Shown: positions 33,260 to 41,262 of the stretch, one piece after another
How the letters are laid out: each line of letters begins with the position of its first letter
Position numbering within the stretch: the stretch's first letter is position 1
Assembly (NCBI GenBank): GCA_017402445.1
Contig: JAFPME010000006.1
Coordinates: forward strand, 1-42,582
Direction: 5' to 3'
Length of the DNA stretch: 42,582 nt
Source: Prevotella sp.
GTDB lineage: Bacteria > Bacteroidota > Bacteroidia > Bacteroidales > Bacteroidaceae
The notes under the pieces: generated by a model
Told to the model about the DNA's origin: nothing
The model's input: only the letters and a program-made list of their open reading frames with translations
Databases searched by the model: none
Program-made: the position numbers and the translations under genes

Positions 33260-34606
33260 ATGAAGAAGCTCTATATTGAAACCTACGGGTGCCAGATGAA
33301 CGTGGCCGACTCGGAGGTGGTGGCATCCGTCATGCAGATGGCCGGTTACGAAGTTTGTCAGGCCGAAGCTGACGCTGATGCCGTTTTTCTGAACACCTGC
33401 TCGGTGCGCGACAATGCCGAACAGAAAATCTTCCACCGGCTGGAAGTGCTGAACGCACAGAAGAAAAAACGCCAAATCATCATCGGCGTGCTGGGCTGCA
33501 TGGCCGAGCGCGTGAAGGACGACCTCATCGAGAATCATCACGTCGACCTGGTGGCCGGCCCTGATGCTTATCTCTCTCTGCCCGACCTCATCGCTCAGTG
33601 TGAGCTGGGCCATAAAGCCATTAACGTAGAGCTCTCCACGACCGAGACCTATCGCGACGTCTTGCCCCAGCGACTGCATGGGGCAAAGATCGGAGGGTTT
33701 GTCAGCATCATGCGCGGCTGCAACAACTTCTGCCACTACTGCATCGTGCCCTATACGCGTGGCCGAGAACGGTCGCGCGACGTGGAGAGTATCCTGCGCG
33801 AAGTGCGCGACCTGCAACAGAGAGGCTTCAAGGAGGTAACGCTGCTCGGGCAAAACGTCAACAGCTACGGACTGTCGCCAGCTGGAAAACCCGTCCCCGG
33901 CGGCACCAGTTTCGCCGAACTGCTGCGCCGCGTGGCACGCGAAGTGCCGCAGATGCGCGTCCGCTTCACCACGAGCAACCCCGAGGACATGAGCGAGGAC
34001 ATTCTCCATGCCATCGCCGAAGAGCCCAATCTCTGTCGGCACATCCATTTCCCGGCGCAGAGCGGCTCCGACAACACGTTGCGACTGATGAACCGCAAGT
34101 ACACGCGCGAAGACTATCTCCGCAAAGTGGAAGCCATCCGGCGCATCATTCCCGACTGCGGATTGTCCACCGACATCTTCGTGGGCTACCATAACGAGAG
34201 CGAGGACGACTTCCAGCAGACGCTCTCGCTGGTGCGCGAGGTGCAGTTCGACTCCGCGTTCATGTTCAAGTATTCCGAGCGACCCGGCACCTACGCTGCC
34301 AAGCACCTGCCCGACAACGTGCCCGAAGCCGAAAAGATACGCCGTCTGAACGAGCTCATCGCCTTGCAGACCGAAATCTCAGCCCAGCGTAACGCCGCCG
34401 AGGTGGGCAAGGTGTTCGATGTGCTGGTGGAAGGCTTCAGCAAGCGCTCGCGCCAGCAGCTCTGCGGTCGCACCGAACAGAACAAGATGGTGGTTTTCGA
34501 CAAGGGAAACCACCACATCGGCCAGACCGTCCGTGTGAAGATAACCGATTCAACAAGTGCCACGCTCATGGGAGAGGCACTTGACAACGAAGGCTCTACG
34601 ATATGA
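33260..34606 (+). CDS. miaB: tRNA-2-methylthio-N6-dimethylallyladenosine synthase
   Basis: This 448-residue radical-SAM enzyme adds a methylthio group to i6A37 of tRNAs that read UNN codons. The N-terminal domain holds three Cys for the auxiliary 4Fe-4S cluster: C11 in ETYGCQMN, C47 in LNTCSVRD and C80 in VLGCMAER. The radical-SAM cluster is C154-NNF-C158-HY-C161. HFPAQSGSDNTLRLMNRKYT and a C-terminal TRAM domain (about 380-445) complete the family. The start at 33260 is set by the -7 element at 33229. Its TGA overlaps the ATG of the ABC exporter (ATGA), so translation is coupled. Confidence 0.96.
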   Translation: MKKLYIETYGCQMNVADSEVVASVMQMAGYEVCQAEADADAVFLNTCSVRDNAEQKIFHRLEVLNAQKKKRQIIIGVLGCMAERVKDDLIENHHVDLVAGPDAYLSLPDLIAQCELGHKAINVELSTTETYRDVLPQRLHGAKIGGFVSIMRGCNNFCHYCIVPYTRGRERSRDVESILREVRDLQQRGFKEVTLLGQNVNSYGLSPAGKPVPGGTSFAELLRRVAREVPQMRVRFTTSNPEDMSEDILHAIAEEPNLCRHIHFPAQSGSDNTLRLMNRKYTREDYLRKVEAIRRIIPDCGLSTDIFVGYHNESEDDFQQTLSLVREVQFDSAFMFKYSERPGTYAAKHLPDNVPEAEKIRRLNELIALQTEISAQRNAAEVGKVFDVLVEGFSKRSRQQLCGRTEQNKMVVFDKGNHHIGQTVRVKITDSTSATLMGEALDNEGSTI

Positions 34607-36435
34607 AAGAATTCCTGAAAGTGCTGCGGCGATTCGTGCCGCCATACAAGAAATACCTGGTGCTTACAGTGGTGTTCAACATCCTGTCAGCACTGCTGAA
34701 CATCTTCTCGTTCATGACCATCATCCCCATTCTGAACATCCTGTTCCAGACTTCCGGCATGCGCGAGACCGACTGGATTCCGTGGAGCGAGATGACCCTC
34801 AGCACCTGCACCGACGTGGTGAGCAACAATGCCAACTGCTTCGTGCAAGACTTGGTGTTCGACTGGGGAGCAGCCACCACACTCCTCATCATCGGCCTCT
34901 TCCTCGCCTTCATGACATTCCTCAAGACGGGGGCCTACTTCCTCTCATCGGCAACCATCATTCCTATCCGAACAGGCGTGGTGCGCGACATACGCAACCA
35001 GCTCTACCAGAAAATCACGTCGCTGCCACTCGGATTCTTCAGTGAAGAGCGCAAGGGCGACATCATCGCACGCATGAGCGGCGACGTGCAGGAAATAGAG
35101 ACCAGCATCATGTCCAGCCTCGACATGCTGTTCAAGAACCCCATCCTCATCATTGCTTACTTTGCCACGCTGATCGTCATCTCGTGGCAGCTGACGCTCT
35201 TCACCATCATCTTCGTGCCCATCGTCGGATGGTTCATGGGATTCGTCGGGCGCAAGCTCAAGGCCAAGAGCATCAAGGCCCAGAGCCTGTGGAGCGACAC
35301 CATGAGCCAAGTGGAGGAGACGCTGGGCGGCCTGCGCATCATCAAGGCGTTCAATGCCGAGGAGAAGATGAACCGCCGCTTCAACCACGTGAACACCGCC
35401 TACCGCAACGACATCATGCGTGTGAACATACGCCAGTCGATGGCCCACCCGATGAGCGAGTTTCTCGGCACGCTGATGATTGTCATCGTGCTCTGGTTCG
35501 GAGGCTCGCTGGTGCTCAACAAGATGGCCCTCTCCGGACCCACGTTCATCTACTATCTCGTCATGCTCTACAGCATCATCAACCCGCTGAAAGAGTTCTC
35601 CAAGGCCAGCTACAACATTCCCAAAGGCCTGGCCTCGATGGAGCGCGTGGACAAGATTCTGCTGGCCGAGAACAATATCAAGGACCCGAAGCATCCCAAG
35701 CACATCGACAGCTTCGAGCATCAGATTGAATTCCGGAACGTGTCGTTCAAGTACGGCGAGCAGTGGGTGCTGCGCGACATCAACCTTGTCATCGAGAAAG
35801 GCAAGACCATCGCCCTCGTGGGCCAGAGCGGATCAGGAAAGTCCACGCTTGTCGACCTCATTCCGCGCTACTACGACGTGCAGGAGGGCGAGGTGCTCAT
35901 CGACGGCATCAACGTGCGCGACCTCGGCATTCACGACCTGCGACAGCTCATCGGCAACGTGAACCAGGAAGCCATCCTCTTCAACGACACCTTCTTTAAC
36001 AACATCTCCTTCGGCGTCGACAATGCCACGCAGCAGGAAGTGGAGCAGGCAGCGCGCATCGCCAACGCCCACGACTTCATCATGGCATCCGAACAAGGCT
36101 ACGACACCAGCATCGGCGACCGCGGCGGACGACTCTCGGGCGGACAGCGACAGCGCGTCAGCATTGCCCGTGCCATCCTCAAGAACCCGCCCATACTCAT
36201 CCTCGACGAAGCCACGTCGGCTCTCGACACCGAGTCCGAGCGTCTCGTACAGGATGCCCTCGAGCGGCTGATGAAGACACGCACCACCGTGGCCATCGCC
36301 CACCGCCTGAGCACCATCAAGAATGCCGACGAGATTTGCGTGCTCCACGAGGGACGCATCGTGGAGCGGGGCCCCCACGACATGCTGATGAAGATGGACG
36401 GCTACTACAAGAAGCTACACGACATGCAGTCATAG
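34603..36435 (+). CDS. MsbA-like ABC exporter (fused membrane and ATPase domains)
   Basis: This 610-residue half-transporter has an N-terminal six-helix membrane domain (about 15-330) and a C-terminal ATPase. Walker A is G407-QSGSGKST-415, the signature is L511-SGGQ-515, and Walker B is I531-LILDE-536, followed by the H-loop AIAHRLSTIKNADEI. Two subunits form the active pump. The place before an LpxL-like acyltransferase and a GT4 enzyme suggests lipid A/lipid-linked glycan flipping as in MsbA, but drug or other lipid export cannot be excluded. It overlaps miaB by 4 bp and ends 3 bp before the next gene. Confidence 0.92.
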   Translation: MKEFLKVLRRFVPPYKKYLVLTVVFNILSALLNIFSFMTIIPILNILFQTSGMRETDWIPWSEMTLSTCTDVVSNNANCFVQDLVFDWGAATTLLIIGLFLAFMTFLKTGAYFLSSATIIPIRTGVVRDIRNQLYQKITSLPLGFFSEERKGDIIARMSGDVQEIETSIMSSLDMLFKNPILIIAYFATLIVISWQLTLFTIIFVPIVGWFMGFVGRKLKAKSIKAQSLWSDTMSQVEETLGGLRIIKAFNAEEKMNRRFNHVNTAYRNDIMRVNIRQSMAHPMSEFLGTLMIVIVLWFGGSLVLNKMALSGPTFIYYLVMLYSIINPLKEFSKASYNIPKGLASMERVDKILLAENNIKDPKHPKHIDSFEHQIEFRNVSFKYGEQWVLRDINLVIEKGKTIALVGQSGSGKSTLVDLIPRYYDVQEGEVLIDGINVRDLGIHDLRQLIGNVNQEAILFNDTFFNNISFGVDNATQQEVEQAARIANAHDFIMASEQGYDTSIGDRGGRLSGGQRQRVSIARAILKNPPILILDEATSALDTESERLVQDALERLMKTRTTVAIAHRLSTIKNADEICVLHEGRIVERGPHDMLMKMDGYYKKLHDMQS

Positions 36436-36438
36436 ACC

Positions 36439-37365
36439 ATGAACATCGGCTACTACATCCTCTACCCCATCGCCTACGCTTTCTCCTTGTTGCCCTACAA
36501 GGTGCTCTACTGCTTTTCCGATTTCTTCTTCATCCTGGTCTATCACCTCATCGGCTATCGCCGCACCATCGTGAAGAAGAACCTCACCACCAGTTTCCCC
36601 GAGAAGACAGACGACGAAATCAAGCGCATCGAGCGCGATTTCTATCACTGGCTCTGCGACTACTTTGTGGAGACACTCAAGCTGCTCAGCGTCTCGCGAA
36701 GCACGCTGAAGAAGCATTTCGAGTTCCGAAACCTCGAACTGCTCGAACAATACTTTGACAAAGGACAGTCATGCGCAGCCATGCTCGGCCACTACTGCAA
36801 CTGGGAGTACCTCTCGGCCACCAAAATCTACTTCCAGCGGTGGGAGCAGAAGGCAGTACTCGGACTCATCTACCACCCCCTGCGCAACAAGACTGTCGAC
36901 CGGCTCTTCTTTCGTCTGCGCGAACATCAGGGCGGAGAGCCCATTGCCAAGCAGGACATACTGCGGAGGCTCGTGGCCCTGAGGCGCGAGAACCGGCGCA
37001 CCATCTTCGGTTACATTCTCGACCAGAGCCCCAAGTGGGAGAACATCCATCTGTGGCTGCCCTTCATGAACCACGACACGGCCGTCTTCACAGGCGCTGA
37101 GCGCATTACGCGAAAGATGCAGGACGCCGTCGTCTACGTGGACCTTGAACGGCCCAGACGCGGCCTGTACGTCTGTACGCTCCATCTCATCACCGACCGT
37201 CCACAGGACCTGCCCCCCAACGAGCTCACACGCCTGTCGTTCGAGTGGCTCGAGAAGAGCATCAGGCGCGCCCCGCAGTACTATCTCTGGACGCACAACC
37301 GCTGGAAGCGCACGCACGAGGAATACGACCGGCTGGTGAACGAGGGGAAGCTGAAAGCCAGGTGA
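36439..37365 (+). CDS. LpxL/HtrB-like lysophospholipid acyltransferase
   Basis: This 308-residue protein has an N-terminal membrane anchor (about 5-38). The HX4E motif, typical of the Lpx late acyltransferases, is H118-Y-C-N-W-E123. Further segments are LGLIYHPLRNKTVDRLFFRLRE, TIFGYILDQSPKWENIHLWLPFMNHDTAVFTGAERI (a shared substrate-pocket region) and LTRLSFEWLEKSIRRAPQYYLWTHNRWKR at the end. Such enzymes add secondary acyl chains to lipid A or make aminolipids in Bacteroidetes. It is 3 bp downstream of the ABC exporter, an arrangement that makes sense if the acylated lipid is its cargo. Confidence 0.9.
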   Translation: MNIGYYILYPIAYAFSLLPYKVLYCFSDFFFILVYHLIGYRRTIVKKNLTTSFPEKTDDEIKRIERDFYHWLCDYFVETLKLLSVSRSTLKKHFEFRNLELLEQYFDKGQSCAAMLGHYCNWEYLSATKIYFQRWEQKAVLGLIYHPLRNKTVDRLFFRLREHQGGEPIAKQDILRRLVALRRENRRTIFGYILDQSPKWENIHLWLPFMNHDTAVFTGAERITRKMQDAVVYVDLERPRRGLYVCTLHLITDRPQDLPPNELTRLSFEWLEKSIRRAPQYYLWTHNRWKRTHEEYDRLVNEGKLKAR

Positions 37366-37415
37366 CCCTCGCCGCCGACCATGATTCCTTCAACAAACAC
37401 AACAAAAAGAGAAAG

Positions 37416-38540
37416 ATGAAAATAGGATTCGATGCCAAGCGCATCGTGCACAACAACACAGGACTGGGCAGCTACGCCCGAACGCTGGTGAACGACCTCT
37501 CCGAAGCCGTGACCGACGACACGCAACTGCGGCTCTACGCGCCCGACCAGGGCAACGAACGGCTGCGCAGACAGGTGGTAGCGAGGCCCAACATCGTCTA
37601 CTGCTACCCTCAGCACGCTACCTTCAAGTGGCTCTGGCGCAGTCACGGCATCGTCGCCGACCTCGTGGCCGACGACGTCGACGTCTATCACGGACTCTCA
37701 GGCGAGCTCCCCGTGGGCATCAGCAAGGCGGGCGTCCGCAGCGTGGTCACCATCCACGACCTCATCTTCCTCCGCCATCCCGAATACTACAACAGCTTCG
37801 ACCGCGCCATCTACACCTGGAAGTTCCGGCGGACCATTGCCGAAGCCGACCGTATCATCGCCATCAGCGAGTGCACCAAGCGCGACATCATGTTCTACGG
37901 CAACGTCAGTCCCGACCGCATCAGCCTCATCTACCAGTCGTGCAGCACCTTCTTCAAGCTGCGCGAGAGCGAGGACAAGCTGCAGGACGTCAACGCGCGC
38001 TACATGCTGCCGCCGCGATACATCGTCTGCGTGGGCACCATCGAGGAGCGGAAGAACGTGCTGCTCGCCGTGAAAGCCCTCCACCGCCTGCCCGAAGAAC
38101 TCTCGCTCGTCATCGTCGGGCGCAGCAAACCCTATTGCAGCAAGGTGCGCGAGTACATCGAGCAGAACAGACTCAACAAGCGCGTGCTCATCCTGAACGA
38201 CGTCTCCAACGAAGACCTGCCCGCCATCTACCAAATGGCAGAGGCATCCGTCTATCCTTCGCGCTACGAAGGCTTCGGCATACCCATCATCGAAGCCATA
38301 CAGAGCGGACTGCCCGTCGTGGCCTGCACAGGAAGCTGTCTGGAAGAAGCCGGAGGCAACGACTCTCTCTACGTCGACCCCGACGATGTCTACGGCATGG
38401 CCGACGCCATCGCCAGCGTGCTCAAGGGCGCTCCGGGCCGCGAGCAGCGCGTAGAGCGTGCCCAGCAGTACGTACGCCGCTTCGAGAACAACAATGTTGC
38501 CGAGCAGATGCTGCAGGTTTATTTGAATGAAATGAAATAA
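37416..38540 (+). CDS. family 4 glycosyltransferase
   Basis: This 374-residue GT-B enzyme has an N-terminal acceptor domain (KIGFDAKRIVHNNTGLGSYARTLV, then DVYHGLSGELPVGISKAG). Its C-terminal donor domain has YIVCVGTIEERKNVLLAVKAL, LSLVIVGRSKPYCSKVREYI, ASVYPSRYEGFGIPIIEAIQSGLPVVACTGS and LEEAGGNDSLYVDPDD. The EGFGIPIIEA stretch is the E-x7-E nucleotide-sugar site. It probably works on a lipid-linked or surface glycan. It begins 50 bp after the acyltransferase. The ATG at 37416 follows AAAGAGAAAG; upstream reading is antisense-like filler overlapping the previous gene. Confidence 0.92.
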   Translation: MKIGFDAKRIVHNNTGLGSYARTLVNDLSEAVTDDTQLRLYAPDQGNERLRRQVVARPNIVYCYPQHATFKWLWRSHGIVADLVADDVDVYHGLSGELPVGISKAGVRSVVTIHDLIFLRHPEYYNSFDRAIYTWKFRRTIAEADRIIAISECTKRDIMFYGNVSPDRISLIYQSCSTFFKLRESEDKLQDVNARYMLPPRYIVCVGTIEERKNVLLAVKALHRLPEELSLVIVGRSKPYCSKVREYIEQNRLNKRVLILNDVSNEDLPAIYQMAEASVYPSRYEGFGIPIIEAIQSGLPVVACTGSCLEEAGGNDSLYVDPDDVYGMADAIASVLKGAPGREQRVERAQQYVRRFENNNVAEQMLQVYLNEMK

Positions 38541-38628
38541 GAGAGTGTCTTTCGTCCTTGCTTCGCCTCTGCCCCGTCTCGGTTGGCCGTCTGTCAATTT
38601 TAAATGCTGACGCGAAGCAACGACCTTG

Positions 38629-38700
38629 TAGTCCCACCGAGAATCGAACTCGGATCTAATCTTTAGGAGAGACTTGTTCTATCCATTGAACTATGGGACC
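38629..38700 (-). tRNA. tRNA-Arg (anticodon CCU)
   Basis: The minus strand folds as a 72-nt tRNA: acceptor GGTCCCA/TGGGACT, D-arm GTTC...GAAC, anticodon stem AGTCT/AGATT with loop CTCCTAA (anticodon CCT, reading AGG), a 4-nt variable loop, T-arm CCGAG-TTCGATT-CTCGG and discriminator A. CCA is not encoded. A strong promoter lies just upstream. Confidence 0.95.
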
Positions 38701-38717
38701 CCATATTAAACCGTCTG

Positions 38718-38749
38718 CAAAGATACGATGTTTGTGCGGGATAAACAAA
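38718..38749 (-). promoter_or_regulatory. promoter of tRNA-Arg
   Basis: On the minus strand, TTTG (38746-38749), 20 nt, then TATCTTTG (38718-38725), 17 bp before the tRNA. It is the most complete promoter match in the window. Confidence 0.8.
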
Positions 38750-38950
38750 TAAATCGCCGTTTTTTTCGATTCCCGTCCTTTCAAGAACGATGATTCATGT
38801 ACATTCGCATGCGTTCAACCGCACGGTTACCCGTGCGCCTTTGTGCATGAAAATGTCCGTGAACGCTCGCCAGAGCCATCGTTCGTGACCGCCTGAGTGC
38901 CCTCGCTGTATCTATTCCTGGACTTTTGCGCCGCAAAGACTATTGCTGAA

Positions 38951-38990
38951 AAAAACGAACAAAAAGTTCGTTTTTGCCTTCCGTGAAGGC
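38951..38990. repeat. two adjacent hairpins next to palindrome element C
   Basis: AAAAACGAAC-AAAAA-GTTCGTTTTT (38951-38975) is a perfect 10-bp inverted repeat ending in a T-run. GCCTTC-CGT-GAAGGC (38976-38990) follows at once. The first could act as a terminator on either strand. The stretch 38750-38950 before it holds no gene that I can see. Confidence 0.55.
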
Positions 38991-38999
38991 CAACGTTCT

Positions 39000-39305
39000 G
39001 AAAAAAAAATCTGGTGGACGCGTACGCGCGAATTATGAGACAGTTGTAAAGAACTGAAAACAAACATCTTCCGTTTCCTTTACATTTCTGACGCTTGCAA
39101 AATGACTCATTTTACGCCGCAAAACGGCTCTTTTCAGCGAGCAGAATGGCTCATTCTGACGAGCAGAACGGCCCATTTTGCGATGTAAAACGGCCCATTC
39201 TGAAAAACAGCCTGTCTTTTTTTCATTTTCTGTATGAACTTTTTACCGATTCAACGGCTTTCATGCTTCTAAAATGAAAAAAAATCTGTACCCATTTTTT
39301 TGATC
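39000..39305 (+). repeat. interspersed palindrome element, copy C
   Basis: Five 17-bp units start at 39098, 39120, 39142, 39164 and 39186, again at an exact 22-bp period; for example CAGAATGGCTCATTCTG and TAAAACGGCCCATTCTG. The second unit has lost much of its symmetry. The left flank shares GGTGGACGCGTACGCGCGAA and TTTACATTT with copies A and B, and the spacer CGATG before unit 5 is identical in B and C. The outermost part of the flank seen in A and B is replaced here by the hairpins at 38951-38990. Confidence 0.85.
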
Positions 39306-39526
39306 ATTTTATTTTACTTTCTGAAAAGCTTTCCTCCCCTGCCCTACCGTTCCCGGCTCGTTCTTTCCTTCGTCGTGGCCCATGCTCTCCGGCGTTCAGT
39401 CACACGTGCTGCGCCGTTTTTTTTCGGTATTGAATGCTTTTAGTGCGGACCCAGAAGTCTGTTTCCGGTTGAAGCAGCTTGTCGCTGTTCTCTCGTGGCG
39501 ATGGAAAAATATATGTGTGGCGATGG
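39306..39526. other. gene-free stretch before the propeller gene
   Basis: I see no gene, RNA or repeat with support here. T-rich and GC-mixed segments alternate, and short readings have no recognisable protein features. Confidence 0.5.
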
Positions 39527-39527
39527 G

Positions 39528-39556
39528 TTGTATGTCGGAAAAAAGTTGTAAATTTG
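39528..39556 (+). promoter_or_regulatory. promoter of the propeller/zinc-ribbon gene
   Basis: TTG (39528-39530), 18 nt, then TAAATTTG (39549-39556), a full -7 match, 37 bp before the ATG at 39594. Confidence 0.6.
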
Positions 39557-39593
39557 TGGCGAAAACGACAGATTATCATTAACTTGACGAATC

Positions 39594-41186
39594 ATGAAGC
39601 ATTTTGTTTGGATTGTATGTGTGCTGTTGACGATGACAGCCTCTGCTCAGGTGAACAAGAAAACGACGGAGATAAGGAAGACTGCGGCGAAGAACAGCTC
39701 CGCCTCGGCCTTGCCGCTGGTGCATCCCGCCATGGGGGCAACGGCTGAGAGTGCCGACGGCAGCATACGGCTGAAGCTGGTGGGACAGAAACAGAATTTC
39801 GGCGGGCCTGCAGAGACGCGCGATGCTGACATTCACAGCCCGAAATCCATCAATATCCATCCCGACGGAAAGAAGTATTACGTCAATTCGCTGGAAGGCT
39901 GCACGACGGTCAGCTACGACTTCACGACGAACACGAAGCTGAAGGTGATTCGCCACTCGTTTCGCGAAGGGCGCGACGACGCACTGTGGGCTCCTGAGTC
40001 GGGGCTTTACCCTTGGCGACACTACACGAAGGACCTGAACACGTTCTCCGGCAAACCCGTGGAGAGCACGTTCTCGCACAACGGGCGCTACTTGTGGGTG
40101 CCTTACTACCGCCGCACGTTCGACATCAACGCCCAGGATCCGTCGGCCGTGGCTGTCATCGACACGAAGACCGATGCCATTGTCAGGCTGATGGAGACGG
40201 GTCCGCTGCCGAAGATGATCACCACGTCGCCCGACGGGCACACGGTGGCCATCTCGCACTGGGGCAACAACACGGTGGGTCTGATCGACATCAGCTCCCC
40301 CACTCCATCGGACTGGCACCACACGCAGGTGCTCACGGTGGACTACGAGCTGAAGTTGGACTTCCCGCTGGACCGCTCGGTGGACCGTGACAACGGCAGC
40401 GGCTATGCACTGCGCGGCACGGTGTTCACGCCCGACGGCCGTTACCTGCTCGTGGGCTGCATGGGTGGCGGCGGCGGCATTGCCGTCATCGACATACCGA
40501 ACCAGAAATATCTGGGCCGCGTGATGGGAATGATGGCCAACGTGCGCCATCTGGTCATCTCTAACGGCTATCTCTACCTCAGCATCAACAAGGCCGGCTA
40601 CGTGCAGCGCATCCGTCTGCAGACGTTCATGGACGCAGCGCGCCGCATGACAGGCCGTACGACGACGGTCAGCGGCTGGCAGAACGCGAAGGTGGGAGCC
40701 GGGGCGCGCACCATCTGCATCACGCCCGACGGCCGCTACGTGTTTGCTGCCTGCAACATGGAGAGCAAACTGTACGTTGTTGACACGCAGACGATGAAGA
40801 CGGTGTGCAAGATTGATGTCGATTCCTACCCCGTCGGCATGGATTTGTCGAGCGACGGCCGCTATGTCTTCACCACTTCGCAGGGCCGCGGCAACCAGGG
40901 CGGTAACTCGGTGTGCATCTTCGAGGTGGAATACAAGACGCCTCCGACGGCACGCCACTGTGCGAACTGCGGTGCGCAGCGCACGGGGAGCGAACCGAAA
41001 TGTGCGAAATGCGGCATTGCCTTTTCCGGAACGTATGCCATGGCAGACAGTTCGGACGTCAGCGACGATGCCAACCTGATGGCCGAAACAGAGAATTCCT
41101 CCGCCTCCAGCTGGTTGTTGCTGGGCGGAGGAATTCTCATTCTGCTGGCTGCGGGAGCCTTTTATAAGTTAAGAGTGAAGAATTAA
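39594..41186 (+). CDS. exported beta-propeller protein with zinc ribbon and C-terminal membrane helix
   Basis: This 530-residue protein has a signal peptide (about 1-18, ending ASAQ) and a linker. A seven-bladed YncE/cytochrome-d1-like propeller follows (about 70-447), with repeated blade motifs such as SINIHPDGKKYYVNS, VAVIDTKTDAIVRLMETG and TICITPDGRYVFAACN. A compact zinc ribbon comes next (C456-ANC459 ... C470-AKC473), then an acidic spacer (about 480-500) and one membrane helix (about 505-524). The propeller and zinc ribbon should therefore face the periplasm or the outside. Zinc ribbons of this kind are usually cytoplasmic, so the arrangement is odd. The last residues and the stop are encoded by a simple repeat. 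No function can be assigned; a scaffold or binding role is a guess. Confidence 0.82.
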   Translation: MKHFVWIVCVLLTMTASAQVNKKTTEIRKTAAKNSSASALPLVHPAMGATAESADGSIRLKLVGQKQNFGGPAETRDADIHSPKSINIHPDGKKYYVNSLEGCTTVSYDFTTNTKLKVIRHSFREGRDDALWAPESGLYPWRHYTKDLNTFSGKPVESTFSHNGRYLWVPYYRRTFDINAQDPSAVAVIDTKTDAIVRLMETGPLPKMITTSPDGHTVAISHWGNNTVGLIDISSPTPSDWHHTQVLTVDYELKLDFPLDRSVDRDNGSGYALRGTVFTPDGRYLLVGCMGGGGGIAVIDIPNQKYLGRVMGMMANVRHLVISNGYLYLSINKAGYVQRIRLQTFMDAARRMTGRTTTVSGWQNAKVGAGARTICITPDGRYVFAACNMESKLYVVDTQTMKTVCKIDVDSYPVGMDLSSDGRYVFTTSQGRGNQGGNSVCIFEVEYKTPPTARHCANCGAQRTGSEPKCAKCGIAFSGTYAMADSSDVSDDANLMAETENSSASSWLLLGGGILILLAAGAFYKLRVKN

Positions 41187-41262
41187 CTTTTAACTCTCAA
41201 TTCTCAATACTTAATTCTTAACTCTTAATTCTTAACTCTTAACTCTTAATTCTTAACTCACC
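41165..41262. repeat. degenerate TTAACTCTTAATTC repeat between converging genes
   Basis: Units of about 7/14 bp (TTAACTC, TTAATTC, in both orientations) fill the gap between the propeller gene and the CapA-like gene. The TAA stop at 41184-41186 and the last codons (KLRVKN) lie in the first units. Confidence 0.75.

Noticed and set aside
37245-37415. N-terminal extension of the GT4 glycosyltransferase
   Set aside because: It overlaps the acyltransferase in another frame; GT4 homology starts at the ATG at 37416.
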